Below, one piece after another: positions 33,241 through 41,753 of a stretch of DNA of 64,000 nucleotides. Position 1 is the first letter of the stretch. Every line of letters begins with the position of its first letter. The stretch is from positions 372,001-436,000 of the forward strand of contig NZ_CP059570.1 in the NCBI RefSeq assembly GCF_014055005.1. The letters run 5' to 3'. This DNA comes from Neisseria dentiae (GTDB lineage Bacteria > Pseudomonadota > Gammaproteobacteria > Burkholderiales > Neisseriaceae). The translations under genes and the position numbers were made by a program. The notes beneath the pieces are model-generated. The model had not been told where the DNA came from. It made no database searches and saw nothing but the letters and a program-made list of their open reading frames with translations.

Positions 33241-34095
33241 TCAAATTTTACCGCCGGATTGGTTAACCATATAGGTTACCGCGGCTTTCACTTCGTCGTC
33301 TGTCAGATTGGCGTTGCCGCCTTTGGCGGGCATCAGGCTGCCGCCGGGGCCGGTGAAGCCTTCGAGCGCATGTTTGAACAGGGTTTCTTTACCTTGTTTG
33401 ATGCGCGGTGCCCACTCGTCGTTTTTGGTGATTTTAGGCGAATTGGGAATGGCAGAAGTCGCACCGTGGCAGGCAACGCAGGTGGTGTCGAAAATTTTCT
33501 TGCCGTCGGCCGATGCGGTGACGGCAGCCGGCGCCGCTGCACCGGCGGAATCGGAAGCCGCAGAAGAAGCGGCCGAAGCGTCGGCACCCGAAGCGGCAGC
33601 ACCTGAGGCCGCGCCTACGGCAGGGGCTTCCAAGTTGCCGCCGGATTGGTTGGCCATATAGGCGATGGCGCGTTTGAGTTCGTCGTCGGTCAGGTCGGCC
33701 TGGCCGCCTTTGGCCGGCATGGCGTTAAAACCGTTGAGTGCGTTGTTGAACAGGGTTTCGAAACCCTTGGCGATACGCGGCGCCCATTCGTTATTGTGGG
33801 TTACGCGGGGAGCGTTGGGGATATTGCCGTCGGCGGCGTGGCATTGGATACAGATTTTGTTGAAAATCTGCTCGCCGGTGCGTTGGCCGACGGGTGTGCC
33901 GTCGCCCATGGTAACGCTGCCTGCGGGCATGATACGGGTTTGGGTGGCGGAGGGCGTGGAAGCCTCTACATCGCTGTAATAGCCGCTGGTTGCCAGTTTG
34001 ACCAGAAAAAACAATACTGCAAGCAGGATTACGATGCCGCCGATAAGCGGAGTTAACGCAGAGCCTCGGGCTTTGTTGTTGCTCAAGTGGTTCAT
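33241..34095 (-). CDS. Dihaem cytochrome c5
   Basis: A 284-aa protein with one N-terminal membrane anchor (TPLIGGIVILLAVLFFLVKL, about residues 15-34) and two c-type haem domains: CIQCH near residue 82 and CVACH near residue 206. They are joined by an Ala/Ser-rich linker (about 155-195). Each domain ends with a Met ligand region (MPAKGG) and an AIAYMANQSGG or AVTYMVNQSGG helix. This is the neisserial c5 layout, a periplasmic electron carrier from the bc1 complex to cbb3 oxidase. It lies in a window that also has a CcoI-type copper pump. Confidence 0.92.
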   Translation of the reverse strand: MNHLSNNKARGSALTPLIGGIVILLAVLFFLVKLATSGYYSDVEASTPSATQTRIMPAGSVTMGDGTPVGQRTGEQIFNKICIQCHAADGNIPNAPRVTHNNEWAPRIAKGFETLFNNALNGFNAMPAKGGQADLTDDELKRAIAYMANQSGGNLEAPAVGAASGAAASGADASAASSAASDSAGAAAPAAVTASADGKKIFDTTCVACHGATSAIPNSPKITKNDEWAPRIKQGKETLFKHALEGFTGPGGSLMPAKGGNANLTDDEVKAAVTYMVNQSGGKI

Positions 34096-34348
34096 GTGGT
34101 TGGGCCTCGCCGTTTTTGGTAGGTTGTGAGGATAAGGGATTGTAATTGTTGGTTCTGTTAATTTGCATTAACAATAATTTGCTGGATTATACTGAATTCG
34201 CGGCGGCTTTCCAATCTTTAAGTTTAACCTTTCTCAAAAAAATGCCGATTACTACATCCGCCTACATGCCGTGTGCAAAAGGCGGGGCGGCGTGCATGAA
34301 ATAACTTTTGCCAAAAAGGGCGTTTTGCGTTAATCTGTCGGCCTTTCC

Positions 34349-34424
34349 GCACCCATAGCTCAGTTGGAAGAGTGTCAGTTTCCGAAGCTGGAGGTCACAG
34401 GTTCGATCCCTGTTGGGTGCGCCA
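34349..34424 (+). tRNA. tRNA-Arg (anticodon CCG)
   Basis: The acceptor stem GCACCCA/TGGGTGC, the D arm with AGCTCAGTTGGAAGAG, the anticodon loop TTCCGAA with CCG at 34382-34384, the T arm GGTTCGATCCC and the encoded CCA (34422-34424) are all present. It reads the Arg codon CGG. Confidence 0.95.
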
Positions 34425-34792
34425 GTTCGGTTGTCGGGCAGCTCCGTTTTTATGCGGTGCTGCCCGATTGGCTTTCAAGGCCGTCTGAAAGCCGATTTTC
34501 TTTGCCGATACCGATTTATTTTGTTGTAAATCAAACATTAAAACATATATGAATTTTTTCTGCCTGCAAATGAAAGTTTTTGTCTTGCTTGGATAGAGTG
34601 TTTAGGTTATCTTTCAAGCTCTTTTACTTCGATAAACGCTCAAGCGTCTGAATCAATTGATTGGGCTGCTTGGCTGCCGCTGTTTTTCTGCAATGCGCGT
34701 ACCCTAAACCGCTGCCTGCAGAAATTGCATTACAGGTGCTGTGGCGGAGTCGGCTTCCCCTATTGGTTTACACGCAGAAAAAAGAGGCAGAT
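34425..34792 (+). promoter_or_regulatory. Leader region of the ilv operon
   Basis: These 368 bp lie between tRNA-Arg and ilvI. The first part has one uptake sequence; the middle (34500-34630) is AT-rich and probably holds the promoter. I saw no leader peptide rich in Ile, Val or Leu codons and no clear attenuator hairpin, so regulation by classical attenuation is not supported. Confidence 0.45.
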
Positions 34793-36571
34793 ATGCAGTT
34801 ATCAGGTGCACAAATACTCGTGCAGAGTCTAAAGGCCGAGGGCGTGGAATACGTTTTCGGTTATCCCGGCGGCGCGGTTCTCGAAATCTACGACGCGCTT
34901 TTCCAGCTTAATAAGTTCAAACATATTTTAGTGCGCCACGAGCAGGCCGCGGTACATGCCGCCGATGCTTATTCGCGCACCAGCGGCAAGGTGGGCGTGG
35001 CCTTGGTAACATCCGGCCCCGGCGCCACCAATGCGCTGACCGGTATTGCCACGGCCTATTCGGATTCGATTCCGTTGGTGGTGATTACCGGCCAGGTGGG
35101 TACGCCCGCCATCGGCACCGATGCGTTCCAGGAAGTGGATACCGTGGGCATCACCCGCCCGTGCGTGAAGCATAACTTTCTGGTAACCGATATCAACGAA
35201 CTGGCCGTTACCATTAAAAAGGCATTTCAAATCGCCGCCAGCGGCCGCCCCGGTCCGGTGGTGGTGGATATTCCCAAAGACGTTACCCAGGCGATGGCGA
35301 AATTCAGCTATCCGCAGGAAGATATCTTCATCCGTTCCTATCAGCCCGTTACACAGGGCCACACCGGCCAAATCAAAAAGGCCGTGCAGATGCTCGCTTC
35401 GGCCAAGCGTCCGCTGGTGTATTTCGGCGGCGGCGTGGTGCTGGGCAATGCGCATCAGGAACTTATCGATTTTGTGCGCCTGACCGGCGTACCGTGCACC
35501 GGCACGCTGATGGGCTTGGGCGCTTACCCGGCCGGCGACCGCCAATATCTCGGCATGTTGGGTATGCACGGCACCTATGAGGCCAACTTGGCGATGCAGA
35601 ATGCCGACGTGGTGGTGGCGGTTGGCGCGCGTTTCGACGACCGTGTGGTGTCGGTGCCGTCTAAATTTTTGGAAAAAGCCAAAAAAATCATTCATATCGA
35701 CATTGATCCCTCAAGCATCGCCAAGCGCGTGCGGGTGGATGTGCCGATTGTGGGCGACGTGAAAAACGTATTAACCGAAATGACTTGCTTGTGGAAAAAG
35801 CAAGAGCTGGTGATTACGCCCGCCGCCCTCGAAAAATGGTGGCAAACCCTCGAAGCATGGCGCGGCCGCAACTGTTTGTGGTTCGATAACGACGGCGAAA
35901 TCATCAAACCGCAATATGTGGTGCAGAAACTTGCCGAAGTTACCAATAATTTGGCCATCATCACCTCGGATGTGGGCCAACACCAAATGTTTGCCGCGCA
36001 ATATTATCCGTTCGAGCGCCCGCGCCAATGGCTCAATTCGGGCGGTTTGGGCACGATGGGCGTAGGCTTGCCCTATGCGATGGGCGCCAAACTGGCCGCA
36101 CCCGATCAGGATGTGTTCTGCATCACCGGCGAAGGCTCGATTCAGATGAATATCCAAGAGCTTTCCACCTGCTTCCAATACCGTATTCCGGTTAACATCG
36201 TTACCCTCAACAACGGTTATCTGGGCATGGTGCGCCAATGGCAGGAGCTTTATTACAGCAACCGCGAATCGGAAACCTATTTCGACTCGCTGCCCGATTT
36301 TGTGAAACTTTCCGAAGCCTACGGCCACGTCGGTATCCGCGTGGAGAAGAAATCCGACGTGGAAGGCGCGTTGCGCGAAGCGGTAAGGCTGAAAGACCGT
36401 TTGGTGTTCCTCGACTTCATTACCGACAAAAAACAAAACGTGTTCCCGATGGTGGGCAACGGCAAAGGTTTGGACGAAATGGTGCTGCCGCCGCACATGC
36501 GCGAAACGCCAAAAGATTCCGATGTAAACGATGTGAAAGACCGTGATTACGACACAAGGAGCGTGCCATAA
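34793..36571 (+). CDS. ilvI: Acetolactate synthase large subunit
   Basis: A 592-aa thiamine-diphosphate enzyme from ATG 34793; an open frame further upstream has no family similarity. It makes acetolactate or acetohydroxybutyrate, the first common step of valine, leucine and isoleucine synthesis. VFGYPGGAVLEIYDAL, the catalytic Glu region RHEQAAVHAADAY, GVALVTSGPGATN, and the C-terminal cofactor motif GEGSIQMNIQELST...NNGYLGMVRQWQ are complete. Its TAA overlaps the ATG of ilvH by one base, so the subunits are translationally coupled. Confidence 0.96.
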   Translation: MQLSGAQILVQSLKAEGVEYVFGYPGGAVLEIYDALFQLNKFKHILVRHEQAAVHAADAYSRTSGKVGVALVTSGPGATNALTGIATAYSDSIPLVVITGQVGTPAIGTDAFQEVDTVGITRPCVKHNFLVTDINELAVTIKKAFQIAASGRPGPVVVDIPKDVTQAMAKFSYPQEDIFIRSYQPVTQGHTGQIKKAVQMLASAKRPLVYFGGGVVLGNAHQELIDFVRLTGVPCTGTLMGLGAYPAGDRQYLGMLGMHGTYEANLAMQNADVVVAVGARFDDRVVSVPSKFLEKAKKIIHIDIDPSSIAKRVRVDVPIVGDVKNVLTEMTCLWKKQELVITPAALEKWWQTLEAWRGRNCLWFDNDGEIIKPQYVVQKLAEVTNNLAIITSDVGQHQMFAAQYYPFERPRQWLNSGGLGTMGVGLPYAMGAKLAAPDQDVFCITGEGSIQMNIQELSTCFQYRIPVNIVTLNNGYLGMVRQWQELYYSNRESETYFDSLPDFVKLSEAYGHVGIRVEKKSDVEGALREAVRLKDRLVFLDFITDKKQNVFPMVGNGKGLDEMVLPPHMRETPKDSDVNDVKDRDYDTRSVP

Positions 36572-37062
36572 TGCGACATATTTTATCTATCCTGATGGAA
36601 AACGAATCAGGCGCGATGAGCCGCGTGGTGGGCTTGTTTTCGGCTCGCGACTACAACATCGATTCATTGGCCGTGGCCGCCACCGAAGACAAAACCCTGT
36701 CGCGCATGACCATCGTTACCCACGGCGACGACACCGTGCTGGAGCAAATCACCAAGCAGCTCAACAAACTGGTTGAAGTGGTGAAAGTGGTTGATTTGAA
36801 CGAAAGCCGTTTTGTCGAACGCGAGCTGATGCTGGTGAAACTGCGCGCGCTGGGCAAAGACCGCGACGAATTCCTGCGCCTTACCGAAATCTACCGCGGC
36901 AGCGTAGTGGACGTTACCGACAAAACCTACACCGTCGAAATCACCGGCTCCAGCGACAAACTGGATTCGTTTTTGGAAACCGTAGGCAAAACCGCGATTC
37001 TCGAAACCGTGCGCACCGGTGCCGCAGGCATCGGCAGGGGCGAGCGGATTTTGAGAATTTAA
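36571..37062 (+). CDS. ilvH: Acetolactate synthase small (regulatory) subunit
   Basis: A 163-aa regulatory subunit. An N-terminal ACT domain (ILSILMENESGAMSRVVGLF, residues 4-23, and NIDSLAVAATED) binds valine for feedback inhibition and activates the large subunit. The C-terminal domain contains ELMLVKLRA and FLETVGKTAILETVRTG. The ATG overlaps the ilvI stop by one base. Length is normal for the family. Confidence 0.96.
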   Translation: MRHILSILMENESGAMSRVVGLFSARDYNIDSLAVAATEDKTLSRMTIVTHGDDTVLEQITKQLNKLVEVVKVVDLNESRFVERELMLVKLRALGKDRDEFLRLTEIYRGSVVDVTDKTYTVEITGSSDKLDSFLETVGKTAILETVRTGAAGIGRGERILRI

Positions 37063-37176
37063 ACAGGCTTTTCAGACGGCCTAAGCGAGCAGATCCAAGG
37101 CCGTCTGAAACGCCGGAAACCTTTTCAGACAGCCTATCAAGGTTAATTTGGCCGTCTGAAAAACAAGGAAGCCGCC

Positions 37177-37482
37177 ATGCAAACCGTTAAAATTGCCGCC
37201 ACCATTGTTGTCAAACCCGAACACCGCCAAGAGCTGCTCGGCGTGTTTCAGCAACTGGTATTGGCCAGCCGCCAAGAAGCAGGCAACCTGCGTTATGATC
37301 TGCATCAAGACATCGAAAACCCGAACCGTGTGGTGTTTTTCGAAATCTGGCAATCGCAGGCAGCGGTGGACGAGCACGGCCAAAGCGCGCATTTCCAAAA
37401 CTTTCTAAAAGCCATCGAAGGCAAAACCGAAAGCGTGGACATCGTGCTGATGCACGATATTTCCGACAACGCCAACCGATAA
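37177..37482 (+). CDS. Antibiotic biosynthesis monooxygenase (ABM) domain protein
   Basis: A 101-aa ferredoxin-like alpha/beta-barrel domain protein, probably dimeric. VKIAATIVVKPEHRQELLGV and AGNLRYDLHQDIENPNRVVF, with the FEIWQSQAAVDEH segment, are the ABM/YgiN pattern. Family members oxidise quinols or act on small aromatic compounds. It lies between ilvH and ilvC in the same direction, an order conserved in Neisseria, which may point to a role near branched-chain amino acid synthesis. That role is unproven. Confidence 0.85.
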   Translation: MQTVKIAATIVVKPEHRQELLGVFQQLVLASRQEAGNLRYDLHQDIENPNRVVFFEIWQSQAAVDEHGQSAHFQNFLKAIEGKTESVDIVLMHDISDNANR

Positions 37483-37515
37483 CTTTTTCAAACATTCATC
37501 CCTAAAGGAAACAAC

Positions 37516-38529
37516 ATGCAAGTTTATTACGATAAAGACGCCGACCTGTCCCTCATCAAAGGCAAAACCGTAGCCATCATCGGCTACGGCTCGCAAGGCC
37601 ACGCCCATGCGGCCAACCTGAAAGATTCGGGCGTGAACGTGGTGATCGGCCTGCGTCAGGGCGGCTCATGGAACAAAGCCGTTGCTGCCGGACACGACGT
37701 GCGCAGCGTGGCCGACGCCACCAAAGCCGCCGATGTGGTGATGATTCTGCTGCCCGACGAAAACCAACCCGTTGTCTATAAAAACGAAATCGCCCCCAAC
37801 CTGAAAGACGGCGCCGCTTTGGCCTTCGCCCACGGCTTTAACATCCACTACAACCAAATCGTACCGCCGAAAAACGTTGATGTGATTATGGTCGCCCCCA
37901 AAGGCCCCGGCCACACCGTGCGCAGCGAATACCTCAAAGGCGGCGGCGTGCCCACCCTGATTGCCGTTTACCAAGACAACTCCGGCAAAGCCCGCGACAT
38001 CGCCCTCTCTTACGCCGCAGCCAACGGCGGCACCAAAGGCGGCGTGATTGAAACCAACTTCCGCGAAGAAACCGAAACCGATCTTTTCGGCGAACAAGCC
38101 GTATTGTGCGGCGGCGCGGTAGAGCTGGTGAAATGCGGCTTCGAAACCCTGGTTGAAGCCGGCTACGCCCCCGAAATGGCCTACTTCGAGTGCCTGCACG
38201 AGCTGAAGCTGATTGTAGATTTGATGTATGAAGGCGGTATCGCCAACATGAACTATTCGATTTCCAACAATGCGGAATACGGCGAATACGTTACCGGCCC
38301 CGAAGTGATTACGCCGGCCACCAAAGAAGCGATGAAAAAAGCGCTTTACCGCATCCAAAGCGGCGAATACGCCAAAATGTTCATTCAGGAAGGCGCCACC
38401 AACTACGCCAGCATGACCGCCCGCCGCCGTCTGAATGCCGACCACCAAATCGAAAAAGTGGGCGCACAACTGCGCAGCATGATGCCGTGGATTGCCAAAA
38501 ACAAACTGGTTGATCTGGATAAAAACTAA
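37516..38529 (+). CDS. ilvC: Ketol-acid reductoisomerase (NADP+)
   Basis: A 337-aa class I KARI: isomerises and reduces acetolactate to 2,3-dihydroxyisovalerate. The N-terminal Rossmann domain has GYGSQGHAHA (about residues 24-33) and RQGGSWNKA. The knotted C-terminal domain supplies the metal-binding acids (ETDLFGEQAVLCGG and the ECLHELKLIVDLMYE block). AAAGGAAAC precedes the start. It follows the ABM gene by 33 bp and ends the ilvI-ilvH-ABM-ilvC operon with a DUS-pair terminator. Confidence 0.97.
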   Translation: MQVYYDKDADLSLIKGKTVAIIGYGSQGHAHAANLKDSGVNVVIGLRQGGSWNKAVAAGHDVRSVADATKAADVVMILLPDENQPVVYKNEIAPNLKDGAALAFAHGFNIHYNQIVPPKNVDVIMVAPKGPGHTVRSEYLKGGGVPTLIAVYQDNSGKARDIALSYAAANGGTKGGVIETNFREETETDLFGEQAVLCGGAVELVKCGFETLVEAGYAPEMAYFECLHELKLIVDLMYEGGIANMNYSISNNAEYGEYVTGPEVITPATKEAMKKALYRIQSGEYAKMFIQEGATNYASMTARRRLNADHQIEKVGAQLRSMMPWIAKNKLVDLDKN

Positions 38530-38590
38530 TCGGCATAATGGCAGAAAACAAGCGGGTTGTTTAAACCGTTTTGCTGACGCCGTTCGAATA

Positions 38591-38621
38591 CAGGCCGTCT
38601 GAAAAGTTTTCAGACGGCCTG
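38591..38621 (+). terminator. Inverted DUS pair terminator after ilvC
   Basis: CAGGCCGTCTGAAAA-G-TTTTCAGACGGCCTG. Its last five bases GGCCT are the target duplication of the MITE that follows. Confidence 0.7.
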
Positions 38622-38818
38622 AGACCTTTGCAAAAACCAATTTTAACTTGAAAACGTTTGTATTCCGTCATTCCCGCGCAGGCGGGAATCCAGTCGTTTT
38701 TCATAAGTTATTGAAATAAAATACTTGATGATTTTAAGGCTGGATTCCCGCCTGCGCGGGAATGACGATAACCGGATGTTTCAGACGGCCTCAAAGAATT
38801 TTGCAAAGGCCTCGGCCT
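38616..38818. mobile_element. 193-bp dRS3-containing MITE inserted at a DUS, target duplication GGCCT
   Basis: The body 38621-38813 starts GAGACCTTTGCAAAA and ends TTTTGCAAAGGCCTC. GGCCT lies on both sides (38616-38620 and 38814-38818); the left copy is the end of the ilvC terminator DUS. Two dRS3 repeats of the ATTCCCGCGCAGGCGGGAAT type flank an AT-rich centre. It has no coding capacity. Confidence 0.78.
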
Positions 38819-38863
38819 GTAGTTTTTGCAAAACCCCGAAGTGCCGGAAAAGGGGGGTAAACT

Positions 38864-39763
38864 TCAGCCCGCCGCTCTTTTACTGCTCAATAAAATCCCG
38901 CCGAAAATCGCGGCAACGCCGATCAAGTGGTAAAGATGGAGGGATTCGCCCAACAGGGTAACGGCCAGCAGCGTGCCGAACACCGGCATCAGGTGTATGC
39001 TCAATCCGGCGCGTACGGCACCGACACGGGCGATGGCGGCTGTGTAGCACAGATAGGCCACCACCGACGGAAAAATGCCCACATAAGCCAAACCGGCGAG
39101 CGCATTGCCGTTCCAATAAACCGGCGCACCGGCAGCGCGTTCCCACAGCCACAGCGGCAACAGCACCAGCAACCCCAGCATAATCTGCACGGCGGTCAGG
39201 CCGGTGCGGTTGATTTCGGCGGGCATTTGCCGCATCCACAGCGTGTAGAACGCCCAGCACACCACCGCGGCCGACACCCATAAATCACCCGGGTTAAAGC
39301 GCAGCGCCCACAAATTGCCCGCTTGGCCGCGCAAAACAATCACCAACACACCGAACAGCGACAGCAGCAGCCCCGCCGTTTGGAAACGGTTCAGCTTCTG
39401 CCCGTAAAACAACGAGCCGATCAGCATAATCAGCACGGGAATACACGAATTGAGCAGCAATGCGTTGGTGCTTGTGGTTTGGTGCAAACCGGTATAGACC
39501 AAAGTGTTGAAGGCCGCGATGCCGGTAAGCGAGGTGCCGACAACCAGTTTGGCGTGGCGGCGGTATAAAGAGCGGTCGCGGCGCATGGCTGCCCAAGCGA
39601 AGGGGAGCAGAATCAGCAGCGAAATCACCCAGCGGCCGAACGAAAGGGTGAGCGGCGGAATATCGTTGCGCACGGCGCGCGCAACGATCACATTGCCCGC
39701 CCACAGCAGCGGCGGCGTGATCAGAAAGGGAAGGTTTTTTAATAATGACGGGGGTGTCGGCAT
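38864..39763 (-). CDS. EamA/DMT family transporter
   Basis: A 299-aa inner-membrane protein with ten predicted helices in two EamA repeats. The first repeat opens PPLLWAGNVIVARAVRNDIP and contains LSFGRWVISLLILLPFAW. The second starts near residue 150 with DLWVSAAVVCWAFYTLWMR and ends YHLIGVAAIFGGILLS. The DMT superfamily exports or imports small metabolites such as amino acids, but the substrate is unknown here. It is monocistronic, between two MITE copies. Confidence 0.88.
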   Translation of the reverse strand: MPTPPSLLKNLPFLITPPLLWAGNVIVARAVRNDIPPLTLSFGRWVISLLILLPFAWAAMRRDRSLYRRHAKLVVGTSLTGIAAFNTLVYTGLHQTTSTNALLLNSCIPVLIMLIGSLFYGQKLNRFQTAGLLLSLFGVLVIVLRGQAGNLWALRFNPGDLWVSAAVVCWAFYTLWMRQMPAEINRTGLTAVQIMLGLLVLLPLWLWERAAGAPVYWNGNALAGLAYVGIFPSVVAYLCYTAAIARVGAVRAGLSIHLMPVFGTLLAVTLLGESLHLYHLIGVAAIFGGILLSSKRAAG

Positions 39764-39809
39764 GATTCAGAACAGCGGCGGGTTGGAGTAGGCAGATTGG
39801 GTTTCAGAC

Positions 39810-40010
39810 GGCCTGAGACCCTTGCAAGTTGTTTAGGCCGTCTGAAATATTCAACCATCGTCATTCCCGCGTAGGCGGGAATCCGGCATTTAATAAGTTA
39901 TTGAAATAAAATAATTAATAGTTTTAAGGCTAGATCCCCGCCTGCGCGGAAATGACGGAATTTAAGCATTTCTGACGGCATTAGGGGTATTTTTGCAAAG
40001 GTGCCGGCCT
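39810..40010. mobile_element. 191-bp dRS3-containing MITE inserted at a DUS, target duplication GGCCT
   Basis: The body 39815-40005 starts GAGACCCTTGCAAG and ends TTTTTGCAAAGGTGCC, slightly worn. GGCCT flanks both sides and the left copy is again the end of an uptake sequence (TTTCAGACGGCCT). One dRS3 is intact (ATTCCCGCGTAGGCGGGAAT) and one degenerate. A second worn right end follows near 40018-40037. Confidence 0.75.
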
Positions 40011-40109
40011 TCGGGTTTTTTACAAAGATTCCGGCCTGTAAGCGGTTTGCACCGGCAGCACAGATTAAGAAGCAGGGCGCATCAAACACCCTGCCGTTAT
40101 GGCAGCCGT

Positions 40110-41300
40110 TTAGCGGCGGTATAGAGCCGCAATGGTTTGGGCCGCTTTAACGCAGGTTTCCACATCGGCCACCAGCGCGATGCGCACATAACCCGCGCCC
40201 GGGTTGCCGTGTTCGGTGTCGCGGGCCAGGAAGCGGCCGGGCAACACTTGGATGGCGGCCTGCTGCCACAGCGTTTTGGCAAAGGCTAAGTCGTCGCCGT
40301 CAGGCACTTTCAGCCAGATATAAAACGAAGCGTCGGGCAGGCGCACGTCGAAAACGGTTTGCAGGATAGGCAGCACTTTGTCGAATTTTTCCTGATACAG
40401 GCGGCGGTTTTCGATAACGTGGGCTTCGTCGTTCCAAGCGGCGATGCTGGCGCGCTGCACGGGGATGCTCATGGCGCTGCCGTGATAGGTGCGGTAGAGC
40501 AGGAAGGCTTTGAGAAGCTCTGCGTCGCCCGCAACGAAGCCGGAGCGCAGGCCGGGCACGTTGGAGCGTTTGGAGAGACTGGTAAACATCACGATGCCTT
40601 TGTTGCTGCGGCCGAGCTGCTGCGCGGCTTGCAGGCCGCCGATGGGTTTGTTGCCGCCGAAATAGATTTCGGAATAGCATTCGTCGGAAGCGATAACGAA
40701 GCCGTACCGGTCTTGCAAAGCGAAGAGTTCCGCCCAATCGTCAAGCTGCATCACGCTGCCGCTGGGGTTGTCGGGCGAGCAAACGAACACCAGTTTGGTG
40801 CGCTGCCACACGGTTTCGGGCACTTGGCTCCAGTCGGGCAGAAAGCGCGGGGCGCGGCTGTTGGCAAAGTGGATTTCGCCGCCGCCGAGCAGGGTGGCGC
40901 CTTCGTAAATCTGATAAAACGGATTGGGGCTGACAACGGCGGGTTTGGGGTCGTCTGAAACGTGTTCCAGCACCACTTGGGCAAACGAAAACAGTGCTTC
41001 GCGGCTGCCGAGCACGGGCAGGATTTCGGTTTCGGGGTCGAGTTGCAGGCCGTCGTAGCGGCGCGCCGCCCAGCCGGCACAGGCCTGCCGCAGTTCGGGC
41101 AGCCCGGCGGAAAGGGGGTATTTTTCAAGCTCGGCCAAAGAAGCGGTAAGCGCGTCGGTAATCACGGCGGGGGTGGGGTGTTTGGGTTCGCCGATGTGCA
41201 GCGGCACGGGGGCGGTGCCGGCGGGCGCCTCCAGCCCGGCCATGGCTTCGCGCAAACGGGCGAAAGGATAGGGTTTGAGGGTGTCGAGTAACGGGTTCAT
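40110..41300 (-). CDS. dapC: Succinyldiaminopimelate transaminase (class I/II aminotransferase)
   Basis: A 396-aa PLP-dependent aminotransferase. The start at 41300 gives MNPLLDTLKPYPFARLREAM, the usual N-terminus; a 56-residue extension runs into repeat sequence. IGEPKHPTPAVITDAL and PNPFYQIYEGATLLGG match the DapC/DapL-like subgroup. The PLP lysine lies in FTSLSKRSNVPGLRSGF, with SDECYSEIYFGG for the PLP-ring Asp. It transfers an amino group to N-succinyl-2-amino-6-ketopimelate on the way to meso-diaminopimelate and lysine. No other dap gene is beside it. Confidence 0.87.
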   Translation of the reverse strand: MNPLLDTLKPYPFARLREAMAGLEAPAGTAPVPLHIGEPKHPTPAVITDALTASLAELEKYPLSAGLPELRQACAGWAARRYDGLQLDPETEILPVLGSREALFSFAQVVLEHVSDDPKPAVVSPNPFYQIYEGATLLGGGEIHFANSRAPRFLPDWSQVPETVWQRTKLVFVCSPDNPSGSVMQLDDWAELFALQDRYGFVIASDECYSEIYFGGNKPIGGLQAAQQLGRSNKGIVMFTSLSKRSNVPGLRSGFVAGDAELLKAFLLYRTYHGSAMSIPVQRASIAAWNDEAHVIENRRLYQEKFDKVLPILQTVFDVRLPDASFYIWLKVPDGDDLAFAKTLWQQAAIQVLPGRFLARDTEHGNPGAGYVRIALVADVETCVKAAQTIAALYRR

Positions 41301-41419
41301 AAGTGTGGGTTCGGACGGCGTGCTATTGAAAAGAATGCGTATCTTAACATCAATCGCGCGGGGCGTGCGGTTGCAAGGGCGGGACTCCGTCAGCAGTAAA
41401 GCCCGTCGGCTTGTTGAGG

Positions 41420-41660
41420 GCGGTTGAATGGTTATATGGCCAATCAACTTAAGAAAAAAAGTACACACGTCATACTCGGGCTTGACCCGAGTATCTTTTT
41501 GGATTTTAGAAGTTTTTTAAGAAAGTGAGATACTCGGGTCAAGCCCGAGTATGACGAAAACTGTTGTTAATAAGTAGCTTGACTTATCTGTACCGCCTTC
41601 GGCTTGTTGCTTTGTACCGAAAATTTAAGTGGATTCATATAGTGCCATGAAAACAAAAGC
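41420..41660. repeat. CGGGCTTGACCCG palindrome element (best copy) inside Correia-like debris
   Basis: The element runs about 41470-41557: CGTCATACTCGGGCTTGACC at the left and GGTCAAGCCCGAGTATGACG at the right are exact inverses over their full arms, with an AT-rich middle of about 30 bp. To its right, CCGCCTTCGGCTTGTTGCTT and AAGTGGATTCATATAG look like decayed Correia sequence. No gene is seen in the 452-bp gap. Confidence 0.7.
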
Positions 41661-41753
41661 AAACCTTATATCAAGCCGTTGCGCTTTCGCGTACAATCCG
41701 GTTTTCAGCAAAACGCCGCCCGCATGTTTTCAGACGGCCTGTCCAACCGCTCC

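Noticed and set aside
34364..34552. 62-codon frame starting inside tRNA-Arg
   Set aside because: It begins in the tRNA and ends in a DUS-containing spacer, so it is a chance frame.
34425..34792. Attenuator leader peptide for the ilv operon
   Set aside because: No short frame with runs of Ile, Val or Leu codons next to a terminator hairpin was found.
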